From positions 6,350,001 through 6,414,000 of the forward strand of contig NZ_CP114902.1 of the NCBI RefSeq assembly GCF_027497235.1: DNA of 64,000 nucleotides, written 5' to 3'. This document shows, one piece after another, positions 41,641 to 49,400 of the stretch (within the stretch, counting starts at the first letter, position 1; every line of letters begins with the position of its first letter). Position numbers and translations under genes: made by a program. Source of the stretch: Micromonospora sp. WMMD1128 (GTDB lineage Bacteria > Actinomycetota > Actinomycetes > Mycobacteriales > Micromonosporaceae). The notes beneath the pieces were generated by a model that ran no database searches, was not told the DNA's origin, and worked only from the letters and a program-made list of their open reading frames with translations.

Positions 41641-42066
41641 ATGCCCGAGATGCCGACCAAGCTGGCCGAGATCGTCGACGAGTTCGCTTCCGCACCGCGC
41701 GACGTCGTGCTGGAGATGCTGCTGGAGTTCGCCGACGTGATCCCGCCCCTGCCGGAGGGGGTGAACCGGGACGAGCTGGAGCAGGTCCCCGAGTGCCAGA
41801 CCGCGTTCTTCCTACGCGCCGAGGTGCGCGCGGACAAGACCGTGAGCACGGTCTTCGACTGCCCGCCGGAGGCGCCCACCACCCGGGCGTTCGCCGGCAT
41901 CCTCGCCGAAGGGCTGGCCGGGGCGAGCGCCGAGGAGGTGCTTGCCGTGCCGGACGACCTCTACCAGCGGATGGGGCTGGCCCAGGCGATCAGCCCGCTG
42001 CGGGTACGCGGCGGCACCGCCATCCTGGCCCGCCTGAAGCGCCAGGTCCGGGAACAGATCTCCTGA
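41641..42066 (+). CDS. SufE family protein
   Basis: ATG 41641 gives 141 residues: LAEIVDEFASAPRDVVLEMLLEFADVIPPLPEG, VPECQTAFFLRAEV with the sulfur-acceptor Cys at about residue 51, CPPEAPTTRAFAGILAEGLAGASAEEVLAVPDDLYQRMGL, and SPLRVRGGTAILARLKRQV. SufE proteins accept persulfide sulfur from cysteine desulfurases for Fe-S cluster or related sulfur transfer. In actinomycetes sufE-like genes often neighbour a sulfurtransferase; here the next gene is a DsbA/FrnE family oxidoreductase 20 bp away, probably co-transcribed. Confidence 0.92.
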   Translation: MPEMPTKLAEIVDEFASAPRDVVLEMLLEFADVIPPLPEGVNRDELEQVPECQTAFFLRAEVRADKTVSTVFDCPPEAPTTRAFAGILAEGLAGASAEEVLAVPDDLYQRMGLAQAISPLRVRGGTAILARLKRQVREQIS

Positions 42067-42086
42067 CCGGCGGGTTGTCGCTGGTC

Positions 42087-42719
42087 ATGGAGATCGAGAT
42101 CTACGCCGACGTCGTCTGCCCCTGGTGCTGGATCGGCAAGCGCCGGCTGGAGCAGGCCCTGGAGTCGTACGACGGCGAGGTGACCGTCCGGTACCGGCCG
42201 TTCCAGCTCGACCCCACGCCGGTCACCGAGCCGAGGCCGCTGCTCGACGCGCTCGCCGACAAGTTCGGCGGCCGGGACAAGGCCGAGGGCATGGCCGCCC
42301 ACGTCTCCGGCATAGCCGAGGGCACCGGCCTCGACCTGCGGTTCGACCGGGCGGTGGCGGCGAACACGTTCGACGCGCACCGGCTGGTGCGGTTCGCCAC
42401 CGAGCGGGGGCGGGCCGCGGAGACGGTGGAGCGGCTCTACCGGGCGCACTTCCTCGACGGCGTCGACGTCGGATCGATCGACACGCTGGTCACGCTCGCC
42501 GGCGAGGTCGGGCTGGACGAGACCGAGGCCCGCCGGTATCTGGAGTCGAACCTCGGCCGCCGCGAGGTCGCCGCCGATCTGAGCGCCGCGCACCAGCTCG
42601 GCGTCTCCAGCGTCCCGACCTTCGTGCTGGCCGGAAAGTACGCGGTAACCGGCGCGCAGGAGCCGGCCACGCTGCTCGCCGCGTTGCGTGAGGTGGCGCA
42701 GCGCGAGGCCGCCGCGTGA
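42087..42719 (+). CDS. DsbA-family oxidoreductase (FrnE type)
   Basis: ATG 42087 gives 210 residues: EIYADVVCPWCWIGKRRLEQAL with the C-P-W-C active site at about residues 11-14, FQLDPTPVTEPRPLLDAL, TFDAHRLVRFATERG, RAHFLDGVDVGSIDTLV and GVSSVPTFVLAGKYAVTGAQ with the cis-Pro. No signal peptide is present, so it is a cytoplasmic thiol-disulfide oxidoreductase or isomerase, as in FrnE. It follows sufE by 20 bp. Stop TGA directly precedes a TTTCACGTGGAA palindrome (42722-42733), which could be a weak terminator or a regulatory site. Confidence 0.93.
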   Translation: MEIEIYADVVCPWCWIGKRRLEQALESYDGEVTVRYRPFQLDPTPVTEPRPLLDALADKFGGRDKAEGMAAHVSGIAEGTGLDLRFDRAVAANTFDAHRLVRFATERGRAAETVERLYRAHFLDGVDVGSIDTLVTLAGEVGLDETEARRYLESNLGRREVAADLSAAHQLGVSSVPTFVLAGKYAVTGAQEPATLLAALREVAQREAAA

Positions 42720-42755
42720 TGTTTCACGTGGAACAAGATCGATGCGGGTGAGCGG

Positions 42756-43307
42756 TCAGGCCGGCCGGGCCAACTCCTCCACCACCCTGGCCCCGGGCAG
42801 CGCGCCGAGCACCGGCCCGGGCAGGGCGATCTTGCTGTGGCGTACGCCCGACCCGATGATCACGTGGGGCGTGGCGATCACCCGCGCGTCGACCAGGATC
42901 GGCCACTCCTCGGGCAACCCGATCGGCGTGATCCCGCCGTATTCCATCCCGGTCAGCTCCACCGCCTCGGCCATCGGCGCGAAGCTCGCCTTGCGTACGT
43001 CGAGCAGCTTGCGGACCACGCCGTTCACATCCGCCCGGGTGGTGGCCAGCACGATGCAGGCGGCGTAGCGGGTTTCGCCGCCGCGCTTGCCGGCGACCAC
43101 CACACAGTTGGCCGACTCCTCCAGCCCCACCTCGTACGCCGCGCAGAAGGCCGCCGTGTCGGCCAGGTCGGCGTCGATCGGCGCGACAAGCACCTCGCCC
43201 ACGTCGACCGGCGCCTCGTCCGGCCACCGCTCCACCGCCGCGGCAACCGGCGGCGCCAACAGGTCCAGCCGGCCCCGGGCCGGCTCCGTCTTCAGCGTCC
43301 CCATCAC
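42756..43307 (-). CDS. YbaK/EbsC-family aminoacyl-tRNA deacylase
   Basis: GTG 43307 (ATG 43304 alternative) gives 183 residues with the YbaK fold: VGEVLVAPIDADLADTAAFCAAYEVGLEESANCVVVAGKRGGE, the catalytic-Lys region VVRKLLDVRKASFAP, AVELTGMEYGGITPIGLPEEWPILVDARV, and the GSGVRHSKIALPG end (G-x-x-x-P-type motif). Such proteins clear mischarged tRNAs such as Ala/Cys-tRNAPro. It is not adjacent to proS, although proS lies 2 kb away. Confidence 0.9.
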   Translation of the reverse strand: MMGTLKTEPARGRLDLLAPPVAAAVERWPDEAPVDVGEVLVAPIDADLADTAAFCAAYEVGLEESANCVVVAGKRGGETRYAACIVLATTRADVNGVVRKLLDVRKASFAPMAEAVELTGMEYGGITPIGLPEEWPILVDARVIATPHVIIGSGVRHSKIALPGPVLGALPGARVVEELARPA

Positions 43308-43351
43308 GGATGCGATCCTCGCACCCGTGCCGGCAATCCGCTCACCGCGCT

Positions 43352-43405
43352 GTTAATAGGGGCCCCCGCCTATACCGAATCCGTTAAGCGGGGCCCCCGC
43401 CTTAC
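43352..43405. repeat. 54-bp bipartite palindromic element, copy R5
   Basis: Forward orientation: GTTAATAGGGGCCCC... ending CTATAC, spacer CGAATCC, then GTTAAGCGGGGCCCC... ending CCTTAC. The CCTTAC end contains the TAA stop codon of the small membrane protein gene (43402-43404, minus strand). Confidence 0.9.
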
Positions 43406-43551
43406 ACCTCGGTGAGGTGCCGCCGTTGCAGCGGCTCGGGGCGGTTCGCCTCGGCGTCGGCGATCCCGTGTCGGACACCGACCCGGATCACCCCGTAGAG
43501 GAAGACGAAGCCGAACACATACAGCACCACGGTGATCGCCAAGACCAGCAT
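43402..43551 (-). CDS. Small membrane protein, 49 aa
   Basis: ATG 43551 opens 49 residues: MLVLAITVVLYVFGFVFLYGV is a single membrane helix, followed by a charged tail RVGVRHGIADAEANRPEP and QRRHLTEV. The clean helix, good codon bias and a stop codon falling at the element R5 (as with other real genes in the window) support it. No ribosome binding site is obvious, and no function is known. Confidence 0.5.
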   Translation of the reverse strand: MLVLAITVVLYVFGFVFLYGVIRVGVRHGIADAEANRPEPLQRRHLTEV

Positions 43552-43587
43552 GAGGTCACGGTAGGCCGCCCCGGACCCGACCGGATC

Positions 43588-44418
43588 TCATCTTCGGCCG
43601 GTTCCCCCGTACGTGTCCGCGAGGTAGTCGGCCCAGGTACGCGTACCTGTGGGCGTGGCGGTCGTGGTGAGCCCACCGGCGCGCAGTTCCCGGCCGAGCC
43701 GCCCGGGAATCCGCACCGGCAGCAGCGGCCGTCGCGACCCGCGGGCCGCGAGCCAGCTCCGGGCCGCCTCGTCGAAGCGGAGCACCTCCGGCCCGCCGAA
43801 GTCCTCGACCCGGCGCGACGGCCCGGCGGACAGCAGCGCCACCAGCCGGTCCACCACCTCGCCCGGGTCGACCGGCTGGGCGAGTACGGCCCGGTCCCCG
43901 ATCACCGGACCCAATCGGCTCGCGCCGCCCAGCAGGCCGGCCAGGAACTCGGGGAACTGGGTCGCCCGCAGCACGCTCCAGGGCACCTCTCCGGCGGCCA
44001 CCACCTGCTCGGCCGCGAGCTTGTGCCGGTAGTACGCCAGCGGCACCCGGTCCACGCCGACGATCGAGACGTATACCAGGTGTCGCACCCCGGCGTGCCC
44101 GGCCGCGACGGTCAGCCGGCGGGTGCCGAGCACGTCGATCCGGTGGGTGTCCCGGTTCGGCGACGAGGCCAGGTGCAGCACCGCCTCGGTCCCGGCGACC
44201 GCCTCCGCCAGTCCGGCGCCGGTGTCCAGATCGACCGGCAGCCACTCGACGCCGTCGCCGGCACCGTGAGCGCCACCGCCGGCACCGTCAGCGCCGCCGC
44301 CAGGGCCGCCGGTGGCGGGTCGGCGACTCACCGCGCGGACGGTGAACCCCGCGTCCCGCAGCCGCGGCACCGCCACCCGTCCGAGCCGTCCGGTCGCCCC
44401 GGTCACCAGCACCCGCAT
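43588..44418 (-). CDS. NAD(P)-binding (NmrA/SDR-like) protein
   Basis: ATG 44418 with GGGAGG eight bases upstream gives 276 residues. The Rossmann motif VTGATGRLGRVAVPRL starts at residue 5, and the atypical-SDR pattern continues with HLASSPNRDTHRIDVLGTRRL, VSIVGVDRVPLAYYRHKLAAEQ and WSVLRATQFPEFLA. A Gly/Ala-rich insertion (GGPGGGADGAGGGAHGAGDG) follows the second strand. Such NmrA-like proteins are redox sensors or oxidoreductases of unknown substrate. Confidence 0.9.
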   Translation of the reverse strand: MRVLVTGATGRLGRVAVPRLRDAGFTVRAVSRRPATGGPGGGADGAGGGAHGAGDGVEWLPVDLDTGAGLAEAVAGTEAVLHLASSPNRDTHRIDVLGTRRLTVAAGHAGVRHLVYVSIVGVDRVPLAYYRHKLAAEQVVAAGEVPWSVLRATQFPEFLAGLLGGASRLGPVIGDRAVLAQPVDPGEVVDRLVALLSAGPSRRVEDFGGPEVLRFDEAARSWLAARGSRRPLLPVRIPGRLGRELRAGGLTTTATPTGTRTWADYLADTYGGTGRR

Positions 44419-44564
44419 CGTCACATCCTCCCGCTCTTGCCGCCGGCCGTCGGGTCCGCACCGAAAGCCGCTCCCGACAAGGGACGGAACGCCGGCGCCG
44501 ATCGTGACGGCCCGGCGGGCCGCCCGCCTAGGCAAGCGCCCCACCCAGGCATAACGCCCCCGCC

Positions 44565-44617
44565 CAGAAGACCGGTCCGCCCAGAAGACCAGCCCGTTCA
44601 GAAGACCGGCCCGCTCA
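44565..44617. repeat. 17-bp tandem repeat next to an MFS gene
   Basis: CAGAAGACC begins at 44565, 44582 and 44599, exactly 17 bp apart, within units of the form CGCCCAGAAGACCGGTC. A fourth degenerate unit (CAGCCGATC) begins at 44616 and overlaps the MFS stop codon (44615-44617). Confidence 0.75.
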
Positions 44618-45991
44618 GCCGATCGGCCGGGGCGCCACGCGCCCCGCGAGCAGCAGGCCGAGCAGGCCGCAGCCGGCCGCGACGGCGAGCGTGGCCGCGT
44701 AGCTCGCCGGACCGGGCGACGACCCGGTGGCCAGCACCGCCCCGGTCAACGCCAGCACGACGGCGGCGGCCAGCGAGTCGCCCAGTTGCAGCGCCGAGGA
44801 GTTCCGGCCCTGCTCGGCCGGGGCGGACAACTCCAGGGTGAGCACCGACAGCGAGGGATAGAGCAGGCCCATGCCGAGGCCGGCGACCGCCCAGGCGAGC
44901 ACCGCCGCCGCCACCGGAACGCCCGGCAGCAGCGCCGACGCGACACCGGCCGTGCCGGCGGCGATGCAGGCCAAGCCGGCCCGGGGCAGGCTGGCCGCGG
45001 AGCGGGGCGCGCGGATCCGGCCCTGGATCCACGAGCCCACCGACCAGGAGAGCGCACCGACGGTGAGCACCAGCCCGGCGCCGGTGGGCGTGAAGCCACG
45101 CTCGCGGGAGAGCATCAGCGGGATCACCACCTCGGCGCCGACGAACGCCGCCGAGGCCAGCCCGCGCAGGCCGATCACCGTCGGCAGTCCGCGCGCCGCC
45201 CGCAGGAAGCCCGGCGGCAACAACCGCGGTACGCAGCCGAGCAGCCCGGCGAGCGCCACCCCGATCAGTCCGGCGGCGAGCGCGCCGCGCTGCTGCCCCC
45301 CGTAGTGCAGCAGCGCGGCGCTCGCCCCCGCCCCGCAGGCCCAGCCCACCCGGGCGAGCGCGCCGGCCGGCGGCCGGGTCGGCACGGTGCCGGCAAGCGT
45401 CCGCAGCCCCGGCTGGATCAGCAGCACCGCCGGCACCGCGACCACCGGCACCGCCAGGAACACCCAGCGCCAGCTGAGGTGCTCCACGATCAGACCGGCC
45501 AGCGCCGGCCCGACAAGCGACGGCACCACCCAGGCCGCGGCGAAGGCGGCGAACATCCGCCGCCGCAACCGCTCCGGGTACGCGTGCCCGACGATCACGT
45601 AGAGCGCCACCGACAGCAGGCCGGAGCCGAAGCCCTGCACCACCCGCCCGACGACGAGCACGCCCATGGTCGTGGCGGCGCCGGCCAGCATCAGGCCGGC
45701 GACGAACCAGGCCACCCCGTGCCACATGGCCGGCCGTGGTCCGCGCGCGTCGCACCAGATGCCGGAGGCGACCATCGCGACCACGCCGGAGGCGAACGAC
45801 CCGCCGAAGGCGAGCGCGTACAGGCCGAGCCCGTCCAGGCTGCGCGCGACCGTCGGCATGGCGGTGCCCACCGCGAGGGCCTCGAACGCGAGCAGCGACA
45901 CCAGGGCGACGCTGCCCACCGTCATCGCCCGTAGGCCCGGCGACCACAAACCGGTGGCGGCGGTCTCCGGCGGGGCGGTGGCGGTCGTCAT
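44615..45991 (-). CDS. MFS transporter (drug-efflux type)
   Basis: ATG 45991 gives 458 residues with 12-14 hydrophobic helices. The first half carries SVALVSLLAFEALAVGTAMPTVARSLDG (helix 1 pattern of the DHA2/EmrB group), ASGIWCDARGPRPAM (loop 2-3 motif A) and VVGRVVQGFGSGLLSVALYVIVGHAYPERLRRRMFA (motif C-like GxxxG). Export of a small hydrophobic compound is likely. There is no adjacent regulator. The stop codon lies within a 17-bp tandem repeat tract. Confidence 0.9.
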   Translation of the reverse strand: MTTATAPPETAATGLWSPGLRAMTVGSVALVSLLAFEALAVGTAMPTVARSLDGLGLYALAFGGSFASGVVAMVASGIWCDARGPRPAMWHGVAWFVAGLMLAGAATTMGVLVVGRVVQGFGSGLLSVALYVIVGHAYPERLRRRMFAAFAAAWVVPSLVGPALAGLIVEHLSWRWVFLAVPVVAVPAVLLIQPGLRTLAGTVPTRPPAGALARVGWACGAGASAALLHYGGQQRGALAAGLIGVALAGLLGCVPRLLPPGFLRAARGLPTVIGLRGLASAAFVGAEVVIPLMLSRERGFTPTGAGLVLTVGALSWSVGSWIQGRIRAPRSAASLPRAGLACIAAGTAGVASALLPGVPVAAAVLAWAVAGLGMGLLYPSLSVLTLELSAPAEQGRNSSALQLGDSLAAAVVLALTGAVLATGSSPGPASYAATLAVAAGCGLLGLLLAGRVAPRPIG

Positions 45992-46046
45992 GGGCTCCAG
46001 CCTGTGCCCTCAACCGTGGTTGAGGTCAACTGTGGGCCCGGTCTCG

Positions 46047-46307
46047 TCAGGCGGTCTCCAGCGCCTCGCCGATGCCCTTCGCCAGGCCGGAGGCGTGCTG
46101 GTCGGCGAGGACGTGCCCGGCGGTGATGACCAGGGCGAGCGGCCATTCGATGACCTGCAACGCGGCGAGCACCCCGATGCCGGCGTAGTAGGCCAGCTTG
46201 TCCGGCGGGGGCACCGCCACCTCGCCCAGCAGCGGGAGGTCCACCCGGCGGCTGTACGCCCGGATCGTCTCCCGTGCTCCGCTCAGGTCTCGCGTCAGCG
46301 TGCTCAT
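46047..46307 (-). CDS. Small membrane protein divergent from a P-type ATPase
   Basis: ATG 46307 with GGGGGAGG upstream gives 86 residues: STLTRDLSGARETIRAYSRRVDLPLLGEVAVPPPDKL followed by one or two hydrophobic segments (AYYAGIGVLAALQVIEWPLALVITAGHVLA). No family is recognised. The 159-bp divergent gap with the cation ATPase gene suggests common regulation. Confidence 0.7.
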   Translation of the reverse strand: MSTLTRDLSGARETIRAYSRRVDLPLLGEVAVPPPDKLAYYAGIGVLAALQVIEWPLALVITAGHVLADQHASGLAKGIGEALETA

Positions 46308-46466
46308 CCCTGCCTCCCCCGGTTGTGACGACGGCATTCGACCCGACCGGCATTCCACCGCCCCCGGCGTCCATGCGCCGGGCAGCGGGGAAACTTCCCC
46401 CACTCCGGGGGCATAACGGACGCCGCGCCGGGAAGTCGGGCCGCCGGGACGAGTCCGGGAGGCGAG

Positions 46467-49400
46467 ATGGCGTACGGGTTCGCCGGTCTCCTGCTGTCGC
46501 CGGCCGCCGTGCCGGACGCCGTCGCGCGGGTGGCGCGTACCGTCGGGTCGGTCCTGCCCGGGGGCGCCGTCCCGCCCGTCGTGACCGAGGCGGCCGGGAA
46601 CGTGGGCGCGGCGACCACCCGGTTGGCTCGGCTGGCGAACCTGGCCCGACGTCGGGTGTGGTCCCGGGACGGCCGGCACCACATCGAGGTGCACGGCGTC
46701 TGCCAGGACGGTGGGGACCGGCTGGCCCGGCAGGTCGAGGCGGCGTTGGAGGCGGTGCCGGGGGTGACCTGGGCCCGGGTGAACGCGCCCTCCGGCCGGG
46801 TGGTGGTGGCGACCGGGGACCCGGCGCCGAGGCTGCGGGACCTGATCGACACCGTGACGCGCGCCGAGCGGGCCTGCCCGTTCGAGCCGGACCCGGAAAT
46901 CCCGCCGCCGCATCCGCCGGAGGAGGGTCCGCGCACCCCCCGTACCCTCGGCGCGCTTGCGTCCGACGCGCTCGGCCTGACCATCTCCGCGGCCACCCGG
47001 ATCCTGCCGTTCACTCCGGTGCCCGGCGAGGTGGCCGGCCTGCTGAACGCGGTCGACCTGCATCCGAGGCTGCACGCGCTGGCCGACCGTGGCCTGCGCG
47101 CCGACCCCCGCGCCGAGGTGCTGTTCCCGCTCGCCGAGGCGGTGGTGCAGGGTCTCACCGGCGGCTGGGCCGGCATCGTGCTCGACGGCGCGCAGCGGGT
47201 GGTGCAGTGGGGTGAGGCGCGGGCCCAGCTCGCCGCGTGGAGCCGCGCCGAGCCGGGGTTGACCGGCGACCCGGACCGGGCGGTCGCGCGGGTGCCGGAC
47301 GGCGAGCGGCCCTGCCCGGTCCCGGACGGCCAGGTCGAGCGCTACGTCAAGCGGGTGCTCACGGCCGGTGCGGCGGCGGGCGCGGCGGCGATCCCGGTGG
47401 CCGGCGGCAAGCGCGCCGCCGCGCTGGCGCTGTCCGCGTTGCCCAAGGCGCCGGGCAGCGGACGCGAGGGGTACGCGGCGCAACTCGGCCGGATGCTGGC
47501 CCGGCGCGGCGTGATCGCGATGGACCGTAGCGTGTTGCGGGAGCTGGACCGGATCGACACGGTGGTGCTGGACGCCGCGGTGCTCGGCTCCGACCGGGGC
47601 GTGCTGTCCGACCTGGCGCCACTGCCCGGCGCGGACACCCAGCAGGTGGCCGCCCGGGCGTTCGCCCTGTTCGACCCGGCCCGCCCGGACGGGGTACGGA
47701 CCGACGACGGCTGGCGGCTCGGGCCGCTGGACCGGCTCGACGCCTCCGATCCCGGGGACACCCCGGACAGCGAGCGGTTACGGGCCCACGGTGGGCGGCT
47801 GCTCGGGCTGGCCGAGGGCGGGCGGCTCGCCGCGGTGCTGCGGGTCGAGCCGGAACCAGCCCCGGGGGTGGACGCGCTCGTCTCCGCGGCCCGTCAGGCA
47901 GACGTCCGGCTCGTGGTCGGCGGTGCCGGGGACGGCCGGTACGACTTCGCCGACCGGCACGTACCGGGCGGGTCCCGGCTCGCCGCCGCCGTCCGTGACC
48001 TGCAACGCGAGGGCGCGGTGGTGCTCGTGGTGTCCGGTGAGCGGTCGGCGCTCGCCGCCGCCGACTGCGGCCTCGGCGTGTCCGGGCCGGACGACCTGCC
48101 CCCGTGGGGCGCGCACCTGCTGGTCGGCGACGACCTGCGGATCCCCGCCCTGCTCATCGACGCCGCCGGGGTGGCCCGCCGGATGACCGGGCAGAACATC
48201 AGGATCGCCATGGCCGGCAGCGGGCTCGGCGCGCTCGGCGCGTTCACCGCCGACCGGCGGCTGCTTCCCGGCCGGACCATGGCGGCGGTGAACGGCGCCG
48301 CCATGGTCGCCTTCGGGCACGGCGTCGTCCGGGCGCACCGGTTGCCGGACCGCGCCGGCACCCCGACGCCGGCGCTCACCGCGTGGCACCTCATGCCGGT
48401 GGAGACCGTCCTGGAGCAGCTCGACACCCGACCCGCCGGGCTGACCGACGAGGAGGCGGCCGGCCGCCGGGGTGCCGCGGCCGACGACGGGCACGGGCCG
48501 TTCGCGCTGCTCCGCGCGTTCGTCGACGAGCTGTCCAACCCGCTCACCCCGGTGCTGGCGGCCGGCGCGGTGCTCTCCGCCGCGTTCGGCTCACTCGTCG
48601 ACGCGGCGCTCGTCGGCGGCCTGGTCGGCGGCTCCGCTCTCGTCGGCGCGGTGCACCAGCGCAACACCGAACGCTCGCTCGCCGAGTTGCTGTCCCGCTC
48701 GGCCGTCACCGCCCGGGTGCGGCGCGACGGCACGGAACGGGTGGTGCCCGCCGAGGACCTGGTGCCCGGCGACGTGATCAGCATCGGTTCCGGTGACGCC
48801 GTACCGGCGGACTGCCGGGTGCTGACAAGTGACGGGCTGGAGGCCGACGAGTCGTCGCTGACCGGTGAGTCGCTTCCGGTGGCCAAGAACCCCGAACCGG
48901 TGGTCGCCGCGGCGATCGCGGAGCGACACTCGATGCTCTTCGAGGGCACCACGGTGGCCGCCGGGCACGGCACCGCCGTGGTGGTGGCGACCGGCGAGCA
49001 GACCGAGTCGGGGCGGAGCCTGGCGCTGGCCAAGCAGGCTCCGCCGGCCAGCGGGGTGGAGGCGCGGCTGGGCAAGCTGACGAACGCCGCCGTACCGCTT
49101 GCGGCCGGCTCGGCGATCGCGGTGGCCGGGGCGGGGCTGCTCCGGGGCGTACCCCTGGCCGAGACGGCGGCGACCGCCGCGAACCTGGCCGTCGCGTCGG
49201 TGCCGGAGGGGCTGCCGTTCCTGGTCAGCGCCGCGCAACTGGCGGCGGCGCGGCGGCTGGCCGAGCACGGCGCGCTGGTCCGCAACCCGCGCACCATCGA
49301 GGCGCTGGGCCGGGTGGACGTGCTCTGTTTCGACAAGACCGGCACGCTCACCGAGGGGAAGCTGCTGCTTGCCGGCGTGGGCACCGGCGACGACAGGTAC

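Noticed and set aside
42722..42733. TTTCACGTGGAA palindrome after the FrnE gene as a parS-like partition site
   Set aside because: It resembles half of the parS consensus TGTTTCACGTGAAACA, but the right arm differs (GTGGAAC) and one site far from the origin cannot be supported as parS by eye; a ParB-binding assay or whole-genome parS search would decide.
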